Part shown: in pieces, positions 35,964 to 44,061 of the stretch
Layout: each line of letters starts with the position of its first letter
Position numbering within the stretch: the first letter of the stretch is position 1
Origin: Pseudanabaena sp. BC1403
GTDB lineage: Bacteria > Cyanobacteriota > Cyanobacteriia > Pseudanabaenales > Pseudanabaenaceae
Assembly (NCBI RefSeq): GCF_002914585.1
Contig: NZ_PDDM01000004.1
Coordinates: forward strand, 62,001-126,000
DNA length: 64,000 nucleotides
Reading direction: 5' to 3'
Program-made: the position numbers and the translations under genes
The notes under the pieces: generated by a model
The model's input: only the letters and a program-made list of their open reading frames with translations
Databases searched by the model: none
Told to the model about the DNA's origin: nothing

Positions 35964-36104
35964 CAGCAACTCTCATTTTAAAAATCAGTTTTGATGAAAG
36001 TCTGACTTTGGCGGACTTTCATCAAAACTGATTTTCAGAGTTTTCAGCAATAGGACAATAGGGCGCTGAAAACTCTGAAATCAGTTTCATAATGAGAATT
36101 TCTG
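35964..36104. repeat. Five-part inverted-repeat element (copy A)
   Basis: Order: end motif CAGCAACTCTCATT; X (35981-36002, 22 bp) and exact complement X' (36014-36035); immediately Y CAGAGTTTTCAG (36036-36047) and Y' (36066-36077); immediately X'' AAATCAGTTT (36078-36087), a direct repeat of the start of X; and the inverted end motif CATAATGAGAATTTCTG. Copy B at 40296-40466 has the same order with different X and Y sequences. Confidence 0.75.
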
Positions 36105-36199
36105 GAATTACAAGGATAAAAGGGCTTAAAGCATACTTTACAAAATCCTAATCTGCCAGTTAAGAATGCGTTACAGCGCTTGGATCTGGCCTTAGCTAA

Positions 36200-37831
36200 T
36201 TAATTACGAGATTGTTGCCAATATTGCCAGAATGTAAGCCCACCAACATAGCCATAGCTCACCGCATATAGCACCATAAATGGCAAGGTTATATATAGTC
36301 CTTTACTGAGCGCTAACCCTGAAGCGATCACGCTATAAATGCACAAGCCAAGCTCGATTCCTGCGGTGGCATCAAGGGGGATTTTGTAAGCTTTATTTTC
36401 CCAGCGATCGCTCTTATGTTTGATATCAAACTTGGGTGTGCGCCGAAAATTTGCACCTGTATTCGATAAACCAGCAAATACGGCGCGGCTATTGCTCCAA
36501 GAAATACCCGTGCCAAGAACTGCTAGTAGGAAAATACGACCGAGGCGGCGATGCCAAGACTTCGGATATAACTCGCGTTGGGCATGGAAATACAAAAATG
36601 GGGGGCCAAAAGTTGCAGGAAGCATAAAGATTGACCAAATACCCTCAAAGGATATTCGCAAAGCGATCGCATCATCAGGCGTAATCAACATCAGAGGTAT
36701 TGAAAGTAATACCAAAAGCAGCATCAAAGGATGCGCTGAATATCCTGTCAAATGCATCGAGGCTTGAAATTTTACTGGCAGACTAAGATCGGCTTGCCAA
36801 ATTTGGAAAATTAATTTCTTTGCACATTGAATGCTACCCTTTGCCCAGCGAAATTGCTGTAATTTGAAGGCAAGCATGGCAACAGGCAACTCCGCAGGCG
36901 CGACAATATTATTGTCATAAACTACTTGCCAGCCTTTGAGTTGAGCACGGTAACTCAAGTCCATATCTTCAGCTAAAGTATCGGCGTGCCAACCACCAGC
37001 ATCAATTATTGCCTTACGATTCCAAATTCCCGCCGTACCATTAAAGTTTAAAAAATAGCCATTATTGGATCTGGCTTGCTGCTCGATCGCAAAATGTCCA
37101 TCAATTCCTGTCGATTGCAACTTGGTAAGTAACGAATATTCAGAGTTGATATGTCCCCAACGAGTCTGTACAACTGCGACTTTTGCATCGGGAGACTCGA
37201 CATAATGCCGAATAGTATCCTTGAGCCAATTTACCGAAGGAATAAAATCAGCATCAAAGATGGCAATGTAATTCCCTTCTACAAGCGGCATCGCATCTTG
37301 TAATGCTCCTGCTTTGAAGCCAGATCGATTGACTCGATGGACATATTCGATCCAAAAGCCCTGATTTTGGTATTCTTGGACAGTTTCTCTGAGAATCGCT
37401 TGTGTATCATCAATGGAGTCATCAAGCACCTGAATTTGCATTCGATCGCGCGGATAGTCCATTTGACAAACGGCATCTACCAAACGGCGCGAAACATAGC
37501 GCTCATTAAAGATTGGTAGCTGAACGGTGACAATTGGTAAATCTTCTAAGGCGATCGCATTATGCTCAGTTGGATCGACTGCCAAAACATAACTGCTAAA
37601 GCCATTAGTTAGCGGCTTGTCGAGGCGAAATTTTTCAAAGTTATCAAAATTATTGACAGCGATCGCGACTGAACTTGGCGATGGCAATGTTGCAGCTTGA
37701 GCTGTTTGGAATTCTCTAGCAGGATTGAGCTGCGGAAAAACAAGCTGTTTCCGAAGAGAGAGCTTGGGCTTATGGACAGCAGTGAGCCAATAAGCATTAA
37801 GCCCATAAAGTAGTAGCCACATTGCTGCCAC
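36200..37831 (-). CDS. Membrane glycosyltransferase family 2, cellulose-synthase-like
   Basis: A processive GT2 enzyme of at least 543 residues. Motifs: IFNERYVSRRLVDAVCQMDY, QVLDDSIDDT, YIAIFDADFIPSVNWL (DxD), TLAEDMDLSYRAQLKGW (ED) and QQFRWAKGS (QxxRW). Several membrane helices lie around residues 375-450 and at the C-terminus, so it likely extrudes a beta-glucan or mannan-like polymer. The frame shown starts GTG at 37831 with no ribosome site. Reading on upstream in frame gives more hydrophobic residues (ILILISILAALNA) back to an ATT at 37870, 9 nt after AAGGAG. The true start is therefore probably upstream and may be a rare ATT. Confidence 0.85.
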   Translation of the reverse strand: MAAMWLLLYGLNAYWLTAVHKPKLSLRKQLVFPQLNPAREFQTAQAATLPSPSSVAIAVNNFDNFEKFRLDKPLTNGFSSYVLAVDPTEHNAIALEDLPIVTVQLPIFNERYVSRRLVDAVCQMDYPRDRMQIQVLDDSIDDTQAILRETVQEYQNQGFWIEYVHRVNRSGFKAGALQDAMPLVEGNYIAIFDADFIPSVNWLKDTIRHYVESPDAKVAVVQTRWGHINSEYSLLTKLQSTGIDGHFAIEQQARSNNGYFLNFNGTAGIWNRKAIIDAGGWHADTLAEDMDLSYRAQLKGWQVVYDNNIVAPAELPVAMLAFKLQQFRWAKGSIQCAKKLIFQIWQADLSLPVKFQASMHLTGYSAHPLMLLLVLLSIPLMLITPDDAIALRISFEGIWSIFMLPATFGPPFLYFHAQRELYPKSWHRRLGRIFLLAVLGTGISWSNSRAVFAGLSNTGANFRRTPKFDIKHKSDRWENKAYKIPLDATAGIELGLCIYSVIASGLALSKGLYITLPFMVLYAVSYGYVGGLTFWQYWQQSRN

Positions 37832-38028
37832 AGCATTTAGGGCGGCTAGGATCGATATTAGTATCAGAATGACTCTTGACTCCTTCTTACCACACGAAGC
37901 ACTAATCTTAAAAATTGATCAGACGAGCGAAATTAGCACACTAAGAAATATTACGATGCTTATCCTGTATTTGCAGAGAAATTTATGATTTGCCGCTAAG
38001 TATTTATACACCTATCCGTAAATTTTAA

Positions 38029-38074
38029 TAGGAAAAACAAAAAAAGGTCGCGAAGCGACTTTTTTTGTTTTCCT
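38029..38074. terminator. Hairpin with poly-A/T arms, loop GAA
   Basis: Arms TAGGAAAA(A)CAAAAAAAGG and complement; tip GGTCGC-GAA-GCGAC, ending in a T-run. It faces both the region upstream of the GT2 gene and rnc. Confidence 0.65.
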
Positions 38075-38075
38075 A

Positions 38076-38116
38076 AAAATAAGAGAGGCGGCGTGTTGCG
38101 CCGCCTCTCTTATTTT
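38076..38116. terminator. rnc terminator hairpin
   Basis: 18-bp perfect stem AAAATAAGAGAGGCGGCG (38076-38093), loop TGTTG, complement at 38099-38116, 9 bp from the rnc stop. Confidence 0.7.
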
Positions 38117-38125
38117 GGTTTTTAG

Positions 38126-38845
38126 CTATAACTGAGACATCTGTTTTAGGGCGATGGCTGCTGCCTCTTGTTGAGCAGCTTTAATGCTTTTGCCTTGACC
38201 TTTGCCCCAGCAGCGATCGTCAAACCATACTTCTACGCAAAAAAGACTGTTAACTGCATCAACATTGCGATATTCAGGTAACCGTTTCCAGCGTCCTTGA
38301 GTTAATTCTTGTAGGGCAACTTTGTAGTTTCCTAAGGCAGGAATCGCCAATAACGATTCGGAAAAACGAAGCATATGTGGATCGAGCCATTTGCGAATAT
38401 AGGCTAAGTCACAAGTCGCAATATATATTGCTGCCATTAATGCTTCAAGGGCATCCGCCAGCAGCGATCTCAAAGCCTGAGAATCATTCCGCGCTGCATT
38501 AGAAACCACGACATATTTTTGCAGCTCATAAATACTGGCTATTTCGGCTAGGGTTTTGTCACTGACAAGATGCGATCGCAGAGCGGCTAAGTCCCCCACT
38601 TTGCGATCGCCATATTGCTCTTTTAAAAACAAACTCACCGACAATCGCAGCACGCTATCGCCCACAAACTCTAATTGATCGTTGTTGTAAACATTTGAGA
38701 AACTGGGATGTACCAAAGCTTGATCGATTAATAGCCAATCAAATCCAGCGGAATTGACTCGTTCTAGGGTTGATTGCTCTAGCCCCATCCGCTCTAACAA
38801 GCGGACTAATTCTCTTTGGCGGCGTGGATCAATGGTAGATGTCAT
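38126..38845 (-). CDS. rnc: Ribonuclease III
   Basis: 239 residues from ATG 38845 (MTSTIDPRRQREL); the longer frame begins with TTG at 38875. RNase III cuts double-stranded RNA (rRNA precursors, mRNA). The nuclease domain has NDQLEFVGDSVLRLSVSLFL (the signature, with the metal-binding Glu/Asp) and LRSLLADALEALMAAIYI (second acidic pair). The C-terminal dsRBD (about 165-239) has NYKVALQELTQGRW and GKSIKAAQQEAAAIAL. All key residues are present. It is divergent from the NatB-like gene with a gap of about 70 bp. Confidence 0.93.
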   Translation of the reverse strand: MTSTIDPRRQRELVRLLERMGLEQSTLERVNSAGFDWLLIDQALVHPSFSNVYNNDQLEFVGDSVLRLSVSLFLKEQYGDRKVGDLAALRSHLVSDKTLAEIASIYELQKYVVVSNAARNDSQALRSLLADALEALMAAIYIATCDLAYIRKWLDPHMLRFSESLLAIPALGNYKVALQELTQGRWKRLPEYRNVDAVNSLFCVEVWFDDRCWGKGQGKSIKAAQQEAAAIALKQMSQL

Positions 38846-38916
38846 GAGACTTTGCAGATACTTTTGCAGATACAATTACAGCAACTTCGTAAATATGATC
38901 GTAGTCCATCGTAACC

Positions 38917-40236
38917 ATGACTAAAAGGTTTTTCTCTACACTCTGTCTAGCCCTGCTAGCAACAGTGACCACAATTTGGATTGTGGCTTGCCAGCCTAGT
39001 ACTACAGTTACTGACTCTAAAACCACCTCTGCCACATCACCCGCAACAAGCTCAGGTGGTGGCGGCGTTAAAGACACCTTACGTTTAGGTGCATTGTTAC
39101 CGATCACAGGCGATCTATCCTCGATTGGTTCGCCAATGATCAAATCGATTGATTTTCTTGTAGAAACAGTCAACAAATGCGGTGGTGTACTTGGGAAGCC
39201 AATCACTTACCTTAAAGAAGATGATCGCACCGATCCACCAGCAGGTGCTGAGGCGATGACTAAACTCGTTAAAGTGGACAATGTTGGTGCTGTTGTTGGT
39301 TCATTTGCCAGCAGTGTATCTACGGCTGCTCTTGCGATCGCTGTTCCCAATAAAGTCGTGATGATCTCGCCAGGTAGCACTAGCCCAGTCTTTACCGAAC
39401 GTGCTAAAAAAGGTGAATTTAATAGTTACTGGTATCGTACTGCCCCACCTGATACATACCAAGCTTTAGCTTTGGCTAACCTTGCTTATAAAAAAGGAGC
39501 GAGAAAAGTTGCCACCCTAGTAATTAATAATGACTACGGTGTTGGTTTTGAGAAAGCCTTTGTGGAAGCCTTTGAAAAACTCGGTGGCACAATTGTCAAC
39601 AAAAGCAAACCAACCCGCTACGATCCTAAAGCAACGACGTTTGAAGCAGAGGCTAAGGGTGCATTTGGCAGTAAGCCCGATGCTGTTGCGGCAATTCTCT
39701 ATCCCGATTCTGGCGGTGCGGTGATAAAGGCAGCTTTTGAGCAGGGATTGACAAAAGATGTCAAAATTTTGCTCACTGATGGGGTTAAGACCGAAGACTT
39801 TCCTAAGCTAATTGGTAATACCCCTGAAGGTAAATTAATTTTGGCAGGTGCGATCGGCACTGTGCCTGGTGCTGATGGTAAGTCTCTTGCCGAATTTACT
39901 AAGACCTACAAAGAAAAAACTGGTCAAGATTTGGGTGCTTTTGTTCCCCATTCCTATGATGCAGCAGCTCTAGTTGCGATCGCTGCTGAAGCTGCCAAAG
40001 ACGGCACTGGAGACGGCATCAAGAGTAAAATTCGTGAAGTTGCTAATGCGCCTGGTAAAGAAGTCACTGATGTTTGCGAAGCAATCAAGCTAGTCAAAGC
40101 AGGTACAGACATTGACTATCAAGGTGCTAGTGGAAATGTTGATCTAGATGAATATGGCGATGTCAAAGGTAGCTATGACGTTTGGGAAGTCCAGCCCGAT
40201 GGCAAAATTACTGTAATTGATCGCGTTTCTCCTTAA
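38917..40236 (+). CDS. Amino-acid ABC transporter substrate-binding lipoprotein (NatB-like)
   Basis: 439 residues. Signal peptide with lipobox WIVAC, lipidated Cys25, then a Thr/Ser-rich linker and a type I periplasmic-binding fold (Leu/Ile/Val-binding family): TLRLGALLPITGDLSSIG, VVGSFASSVSTAALAIA, VVMISPGSTSP and ATLVINNDYGVGFEKAF. It resembles NatB of the cyanobacterial Nat-I neutral amino acid transporter. No permease or ATPase genes lie beside it, so the partner components must be elsewhere. Lgt and Lnt, both encoded here, would process it. Confidence 0.85.
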   Translation: MTKRFFSTLCLALLATVTTIWIVACQPSTTVTDSKTTSATSPATSSGGGGVKDTLRLGALLPITGDLSSIGSPMIKSIDFLVETVNKCGGVLGKPITYLKEDDRTDPPAGAEAMTKLVKVDNVGAVVGSFASSVSTAALAIAVPNKVVMISPGSTSPVFTERAKKGEFNSYWYRTAPPDTYQALALANLAYKKGARKVATLVINNDYGVGFEKAFVEAFEKLGGTIVNKSKPTRYDPKATTFEAEAKGAFGSKPDAVAAILYPDSGGAVIKAAFEQGLTKDVKILLTDGVKTEDFPKLIGNTPEGKLILAGAIGTVPGADGKSLAEFTKTYKEKTGQDLGAFVPHSYDAAALVAIAAEAAKDGTGDGIKSKIREVANAPGKEVTDVCEAIKLVKAGTDIDYQGASGNVDLDEYGDVKGSYDVWEVQPDGKITVIDRVSP

Positions 40237-40254
40237 ATTAAACGTCCTTATCCC

Positions 40255-40288
40255 AAATCACAAAAGTGTGCTGACACTTTTGTGATTT
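40255..40288. terminator. Hairpin terminator after the NatB-like gene
   Basis: 15-bp perfect stem AAATCACAAAAGTGT, loop GCTG, complement at 40274-40288. Confidence 0.65.
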
Positions 40289-40295
40289 AAAAATC

Positions 40296-40466
40296 AAATG
40301 TTCGCTTAGCAATGCTCATGTAAAAAATTGGTTTTTGGAAATCAAGCCTGTGCACTTTCCAAAAACCAATTTCAGATTTTCTAACGCCGTAGGCGTTAGA
40401 AAATCTGAAATTGGTTTCACAATAAGAATTGCCGATGGTCGCTTAATCTCATTTGGGCGAACATTT
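40296..40466. repeat. Five-part inverted-repeat element (copy B)
   Basis: Outer inverted ends AAATGTTCGC (40296-40305) and GCGAACATTT (40457-40466). Inside: end motif TAGCAATGCTCATG; X (40325-40341) and X' (40356-40372); immediately Y CAGATTTTCTAACGCC (40373-40388), loop GTA, and Y' (40392-40407); immediately X'' AAATTGGTTT (40408-40417), repeating the start of X; then CACAATAAGAATTGCC. The order is identical to copy A although stems X and Y differ in sequence. It fills most of the 303-bp gap before 40541. Confidence 0.75.
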
Positions 40467-40540
40467 AATTAAGGCAAAAACCTGCTAATCTTTTTTGTAA
40501 AAATTCACAGCAATACATATCAATAAAGGCGCTAACATCT

Positions 40541-40933
40541 ATGGCGATCGAACTTAAAGCTGCTCCACCGCAAGAAGTTTCAATCTACATGCCCTATTAT
40601 CGAGAGCCTAACAAGCGTCAAGCTCTCCCCTATGCCATTTCCCTATACAAACAAGGTGAAATTACAGGCGAGCGCCATGTTGAAGGAAGCTCCCCCATAT
40701 CTTTTATGGCAGTATGGCGCGTGGCAAACTTGCCGTCTGATCTGGCATTATGTCGACTGACCTTCGATGGTGATGCTGACATGAGCTATGAAATGACATT
40801 GGAAAATTCAGAATTTGTTGGCTATTTAATTGAAGTTGTCTCAAATATTCGTGACAAGGGTTACGTTGATTTCCCCCAAATTTTTTACAGTAAGCTATTT
40901 CGACTTAAGCTCTCTAGTGCGGAAGGCAATTAA
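40541..40933 (+). CDS. Unknown protein, first gene of the 40.5-45.3 kb cluster
   Basis: 130 residues, start ATG 40541 (MAIELKAAPPQEVSIYMPYY); no clean ribosome site. No signal peptide or membrane segment. The chain is mixed alpha/beta with several aromatic strands (PISFMAVWRVANLPSDLALC) and a helix-rich end (FVGYLIEVVSNIRDKGYVDF). I do not recognise a family. Spacing to the next gene is 155 bp, so membership in one operon is not certain. HIP1-type sites in and around it are normal for the genome, so there is no sign of recent import. Confidence 0.65.
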   Translation: MAIELKAAPPQEVSIYMPYYREPNKRQALPYAISLYKQGEITGERHVEGSSPISFMAVWRVANLPSDLALCRLTFDGDADMSYEMTLENSEFVGYLIEVVSNIRDKGYVDFPQIFYSKLFRLKLSSAEGN

Positions 40934-41088
40934 ATCTTTTGCTAATTTTTGCTCATATAGCAACCCAAAAAATATCAACTCATGTATAATCCTTAGCTCA
41001 AATCTTGCTAAAAAAAACAAAGTCAGCTAAAGTCCTGATGCAGCTTTTTATAAGGCAAAAGAATAGTCAAATTTAAGGGGTTTATATT

Positions 41089-41352
41089 GTGTCATATGCC
41101 GCCCAGCGCCTTGAACAAACTGAGAGACAGCCAGAACCTGTAGTCAAAAAAGTAGATCCGATGATTATCAGAGCTGCTAAGCAGATTTATCGTTACTATG
41201 CTGATTCCTATGCCGCGCAACTACCACGACCTATGGGAATAGCTATCAATCGCATAGATATGACTGGCAAACTTATTTATTCTCAACTGATTTTGCTGCC
41301 ACAAGAAAGCTTTGTGCCAATGGAATTAATTGAGCTATCTGACTATCATTAA
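41089..41352 (+). CDS. Unknown small protein of the 40.5-45.3 kb cluster
   Basis: 87 residues, GTG start at 41089 after AAGGGGTTTATATT. The first 25 residues are charged and Gln/Glu-rich (AAQRLEQTERQPEPVVKK). The rest has a Tyr-rich helix (MIIRAAKQIYRYYADSYAAQ) and two strand-like stretches (IAINRIDMTGK, IYSQLILLPQESF). No known motif and no signal peptide. It could be a small accessory or binding protein of the cluster. The 190-bp spacer to the next gene is AT-rich and may hold a promoter. Confidence 0.6.
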   Translation: MSYAAQRLEQTERQPEPVVKKVDPMIIRAAKQIYRYYADSYAAQLPRPMGIAINRIDMTGKLIYSQLILLPQESFVPMELIELSDYH

Positions 41353-41544
41353 ATTTGTTTAGTGATTTCACTTAAGTTACTTTTGTCAAAACTAATTTGC
41401 AAAAGATTTGTAGAAAACTTACTTATAAAATATTTTAACAAAAGATTTTATTGTGAAAAAGTCTATGTTTAAGTGCTTAAAATAATAGTCAGTTATCTGT
41501 CTTGATCAAAACTTATCAGGATTTTTATACGTTAGGTATCATTT

Positions 41545-41985
41545 ATGACTTACTCAAGTTCTTCGTCGGTATCAGTAACAGCGTCGGTGCGTTTTCAAAG
41601 CAAGCTCAAAGAAACCAAAAATTTTGGTGATGCTTTGATTGAAATCTTTTCTGATCTTGTGCAGTTAGAAATTGTGACTTGGGTTGCCCATGAAGGAGAT
41701 ACGACCCATAAAGCAGGTAATCGCTTAAAGACAAAGATTAATCTGATTGATGGTGATATTGAAAATGAGCTAGGGGCAGATTTTTTGCAGGGCTCTCCCT
41801 ATGCGGAGCTACGGGGCTTCCATGAAATTCAAGTTGAGAAGGGTTCAGAGACGATCGCGAATAATCTCAAAACTTTGGTAGATATTGGTCAAAAGGTAAC
41901 AGGGCTTTTAAATGGTGAAAGTGAACCAGAACCTGAAGAAGATAGGGCTAGCTTTAGCAGCGATCGCATCTTTAGTCGGGTCTAG
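41545..41985 (+). CDS. Unknown protein with segment shared with its downstream neighbour
   Basis: 146 residues, ATG 41545. A Ser-rich start (MTYSSSSSVSVTASVRFQ) is followed by FGDALIEIFSDLVQLEIVTW. That stretch matches in pattern FRETIKDVLEEITSLEVNTL of the next gene's product, and both then have V plus polar residues. After it comes a predicted beta-rich part (KTKINLIDGDIENELGAD, then YAELRGFHEIQVEKGSE), a helix and an acidic tail (SEPEPEED). No signal peptide, membrane segment or known family. The next gene starts 39 bp downstream. Likely a soluble partner of that protein. Confidence 0.65.
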   Translation: MTYSSSSSVSVTASVRFQSKLKETKNFGDALIEIFSDLVQLEIVTWVAHEGDTTHKAGNRLKTKINLIDGDIENELGADFLQGSPYAELRGFHEIQVEKGSETIANNLKTLVDIGQKVTGLLNGESEPEPEEDRASFSSDRIFSRV

Positions 41986-42024
41986 TTGCGTCTAGTTTAT
42001 GCGACCTGTCACTGAGGAATCTGT

Positions 42025-42897
42025 ATGCGAGATCTGGCTACAAATAATAAAAGTAATGCCGCAGATGATGCTAATCAGGTTAAAGCTGATAGTAACAAGC
42101 CTGTAAAGAAATCTTCGGAATTAGTGACTAATGCTTCTAGCATTGCAGCATCGCCCAAAAAAGATGGTGCTGGAGAAAGTACTACTCTTAAGAAGTTTCG
42201 GGAAACAATCAAAGATGTTTTAGAAGAAATTACTTCGCTGGAAGTGAATACACTGATTGTTAGACAGATTCCGATCGCAAGGTTTGATGCAAGAGAGTTT
42301 TACTCTAATCTGATCGAAAGTATTATGCACAAAACTGAAGCAGGGCTGCATGACACCAGAAAATCTTTGCTTGAACGTAGTAAAGAGCTGCAAAAGAAAG
42401 GTTCGACGGTTTCTCAGGCTGAGCTAGATTGGTATAACCAAGATTTAGAAATCTATAAGCAAGCTGAACGAACCTTTAGAGAGCGACAAAATTTGACTGA
42501 CCCTCAGCAAAAGGAGCAATTTGAAAATGAAAAAGCCTGTTATGAGCAGCTAGCTAGTAAAGTGTTGTCGTTGGATATTCCTAAAGATGCTGACGGTCGA
42601 ATTATCACTGATGCGCCGATGATTCGATATTTCCGCACATTATGGGAATTTGAGCAATCAATTTTGAATGGTGAACAAATTTATGCTCAGACTAAATTTG
42701 AGCTTGATGGTGATTTGACCAATAGATTTCTTGATGATTTGTTTGTCCCCACCAGAAGCAAAATTGATCCGAAAATGGCAAAACTTGTTTTTGATTTACA
42801 TAATCAAGCAGTCGAAAATGCTCAGAAGCAATGGACGGGCTTGATTACGACTTGCGTAAATCTAGTCAAAGATTTGATCCCATTCAGAGATAAATAG
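42025..42897 (+). CDS. Unknown protein, helical, of the 40.5-45.3 kb cluster
   Basis: 290 residues, ATG 42025 (MRDLATNNKS). Residues 1-55 are polar, Lys/Asn/Ser-rich and probably disordered. Residues about 56-85 contain KKFRETIKDVLEEITSLEVN, the segment shared with the preceding protein. The rest is mostly long charged helices (TEAGLHDTRKSLLERSKELQ, then EIYKQAERTFRERQN), suggesting a coiled coil or helical bundle, ending with a hydrophobic helix-like stretch TGLITTCVNLVKDLIPF. That tail could be membrane-active or amphipathic. No known family. A 194-bp gap follows, with a small hairpin. Confidence 0.65.
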   Translation: MRDLATNNKSNAADDANQVKADSNKPVKKSSELVTNASSIAASPKKDGAGESTTLKKFRETIKDVLEEITSLEVNTLIVRQIPIARFDAREFYSNLIESIMHKTEAGLHDTRKSLLERSKELQKKGSTVSQAELDWYNQDLEIYKQAERTFRERQNLTDPQQKEQFENEKACYEQLASKVLSLDIPKDADGRIITDAPMIRYFRTLWEFEQSILNGEQIYAQTKFELDGDLTNRFLDDLFVPTRSKIDPKMAKLVFDLHNQAVENAQKQWTGLITTCVNLVKDLIPFRDK

Positions 42898-43022
42898 TCG
42901 TTATAGCCCTTGCTAATCTTGTGAGGACACAAAACCTGAATATGAATTGAGTCACTTCGAGACGCAACGAGCTTCTTAGGTTTTGATTTATTAAGTTTAA
43001 GTAGATGGACGCAACATGACAA

Positions 43023-43064
43023 TTTTGAATTGATGATAAGAGTGACCCTTACACCAATTCAAAA
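43023..43064. other. Small hairpin between cluster genes
   Basis: Arms TTTTGAATTG (43023-43032) and CAATTCAAAA (43055-43064) with a 22-nt loop, 28 bp before the next start. A weak stem; it may be a leader structure. Confidence 0.35.
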
Positions 43065-43091
43065 ATCTACAAATGATTAAAAAATGGAGTT

Positions 43092-44024
43092 ATGGTGGTT
43101 ACGCCTGATTGGTTGGCTGTTATCGATGACGAAATTAGTTTGTGGCTTAACCCAAATGTTCTTGCCCAGATTGATCTTGATACTCAGGGAATAGCAGTTG
43201 GCAGCGAAATCATTTATAGAGTTAATAGTCAGGAATTATTGCAAGTATTAGCCTCTTGTGTGGGTATAGCGGCAAGACAGCAAGGGGCGATCGCAATTTG
43301 GACTTATTACACTAGCAATGTTGGTGATGTCCCTACAACAACTCCATCACCAATATTACGAACTTTGATGAACATAGATGGAGATCTTAGTCAAAAAGTC
43401 TGTCAAGACATCTTGCAGCATCCTGAAGCTGATCGCATTTTACAAGCGCATGGGTTGATGATTGGTCAAATTTCGCGACAATTTTTAACGGCGATAACTG
43501 ATTACGTTGAGCAAAAATTACGCCCCTTTACGATCGCTGCTGTATCTTTTGCCACGACCATCACATGGTGTGAGCCATTGCAAAATCTTGGTAAACGCCT
43601 GAATTTGCCAGAAAGTTTTAGTGCATTTTTAACCAGTCAATGTTGGCACATGGCGATCTCTGCTCCAATTGTGGTCTTAATGATTTGTTGGATTTCTGCC
43701 AAACTGAATCTGACATTGCCCACATTGCCCAAGCTGAGCCAGAATTTTTTTAAGAATTTACTCCAGCTTTTAGAAAACCAATTTTTTCGACTGATTGCGA
43801 TCGCAGTTGTCATAATTTTATTTTTGTGCTGGGCGACGATCAAAGTGGCAAATCTCCAAAATGCTCATTTGAATAGTCTGATTCCTATAATCGAATCTTA
43901 TTTAGAGCCATATTTACCCATTGCGATTGTCAGTTTACGGAAATTGATCGTCACTGGACTAGGCAAAATCTTTTTCCGCTATCCCTTCTTTGTGAAATTG
44001 ATTTTTGGGCGTTTCATAAGATGA
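43092..44024 (+). CDS. Unknown membrane protein of the 40.5-45.3 kb cluster
   Basis: 310 residues, ATG 43092 preceded by ATGGAGTT. Residues 1-150 are soluble (VVTPDWLAVIDDEISLWLNP, later GIAARQQGAIAIWTYY). Two clear hydrophobic segments follow at about 195-210 (MAISAPIVVLMICWIS) and 235-257 (LIAIAVVIILFLCWATI), with a further weaker one near 275-292 and a basic aromatic tail (FFRYPFFVKLIFGRFIR). No pore or enzyme motif recognised. It is placed 37 bp before a peptidoglycan-hydrolase-like gene that has no signal peptide, so a role in passing that enzyme across the membrane is conceivable, as in holin-endolysin pairs (inference). Confidence 0.65.
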   Translation: MVVTPDWLAVIDDEISLWLNPNVLAQIDLDTQGIAVGSEIIYRVNSQELLQVLASCVGIAARQQGAIAIWTYYTSNVGDVPTTTPSPILRTLMNIDGDLSQKVCQDILQHPEADRILQAHGLMIGQISRQFLTAITDYVEQKLRPFTIAAVSFATTITWCEPLQNLGKRLNLPESFSAFLTSQCWHMAISAPIVVLMICWISAKLNLTLPTLPKLSQNFFKNLLQLLENQFFRLIAIAVVIILFLCWATIKVANLQNAHLNSLIPIIESYLEPYLPIAIVSLRKLIVTGLGKIFFRYPFFVKLIFGRFIR

Positions 44025-44061
44025 TGGTGTTACGCAAAGTGGAAATTACTCGATAAAGACC

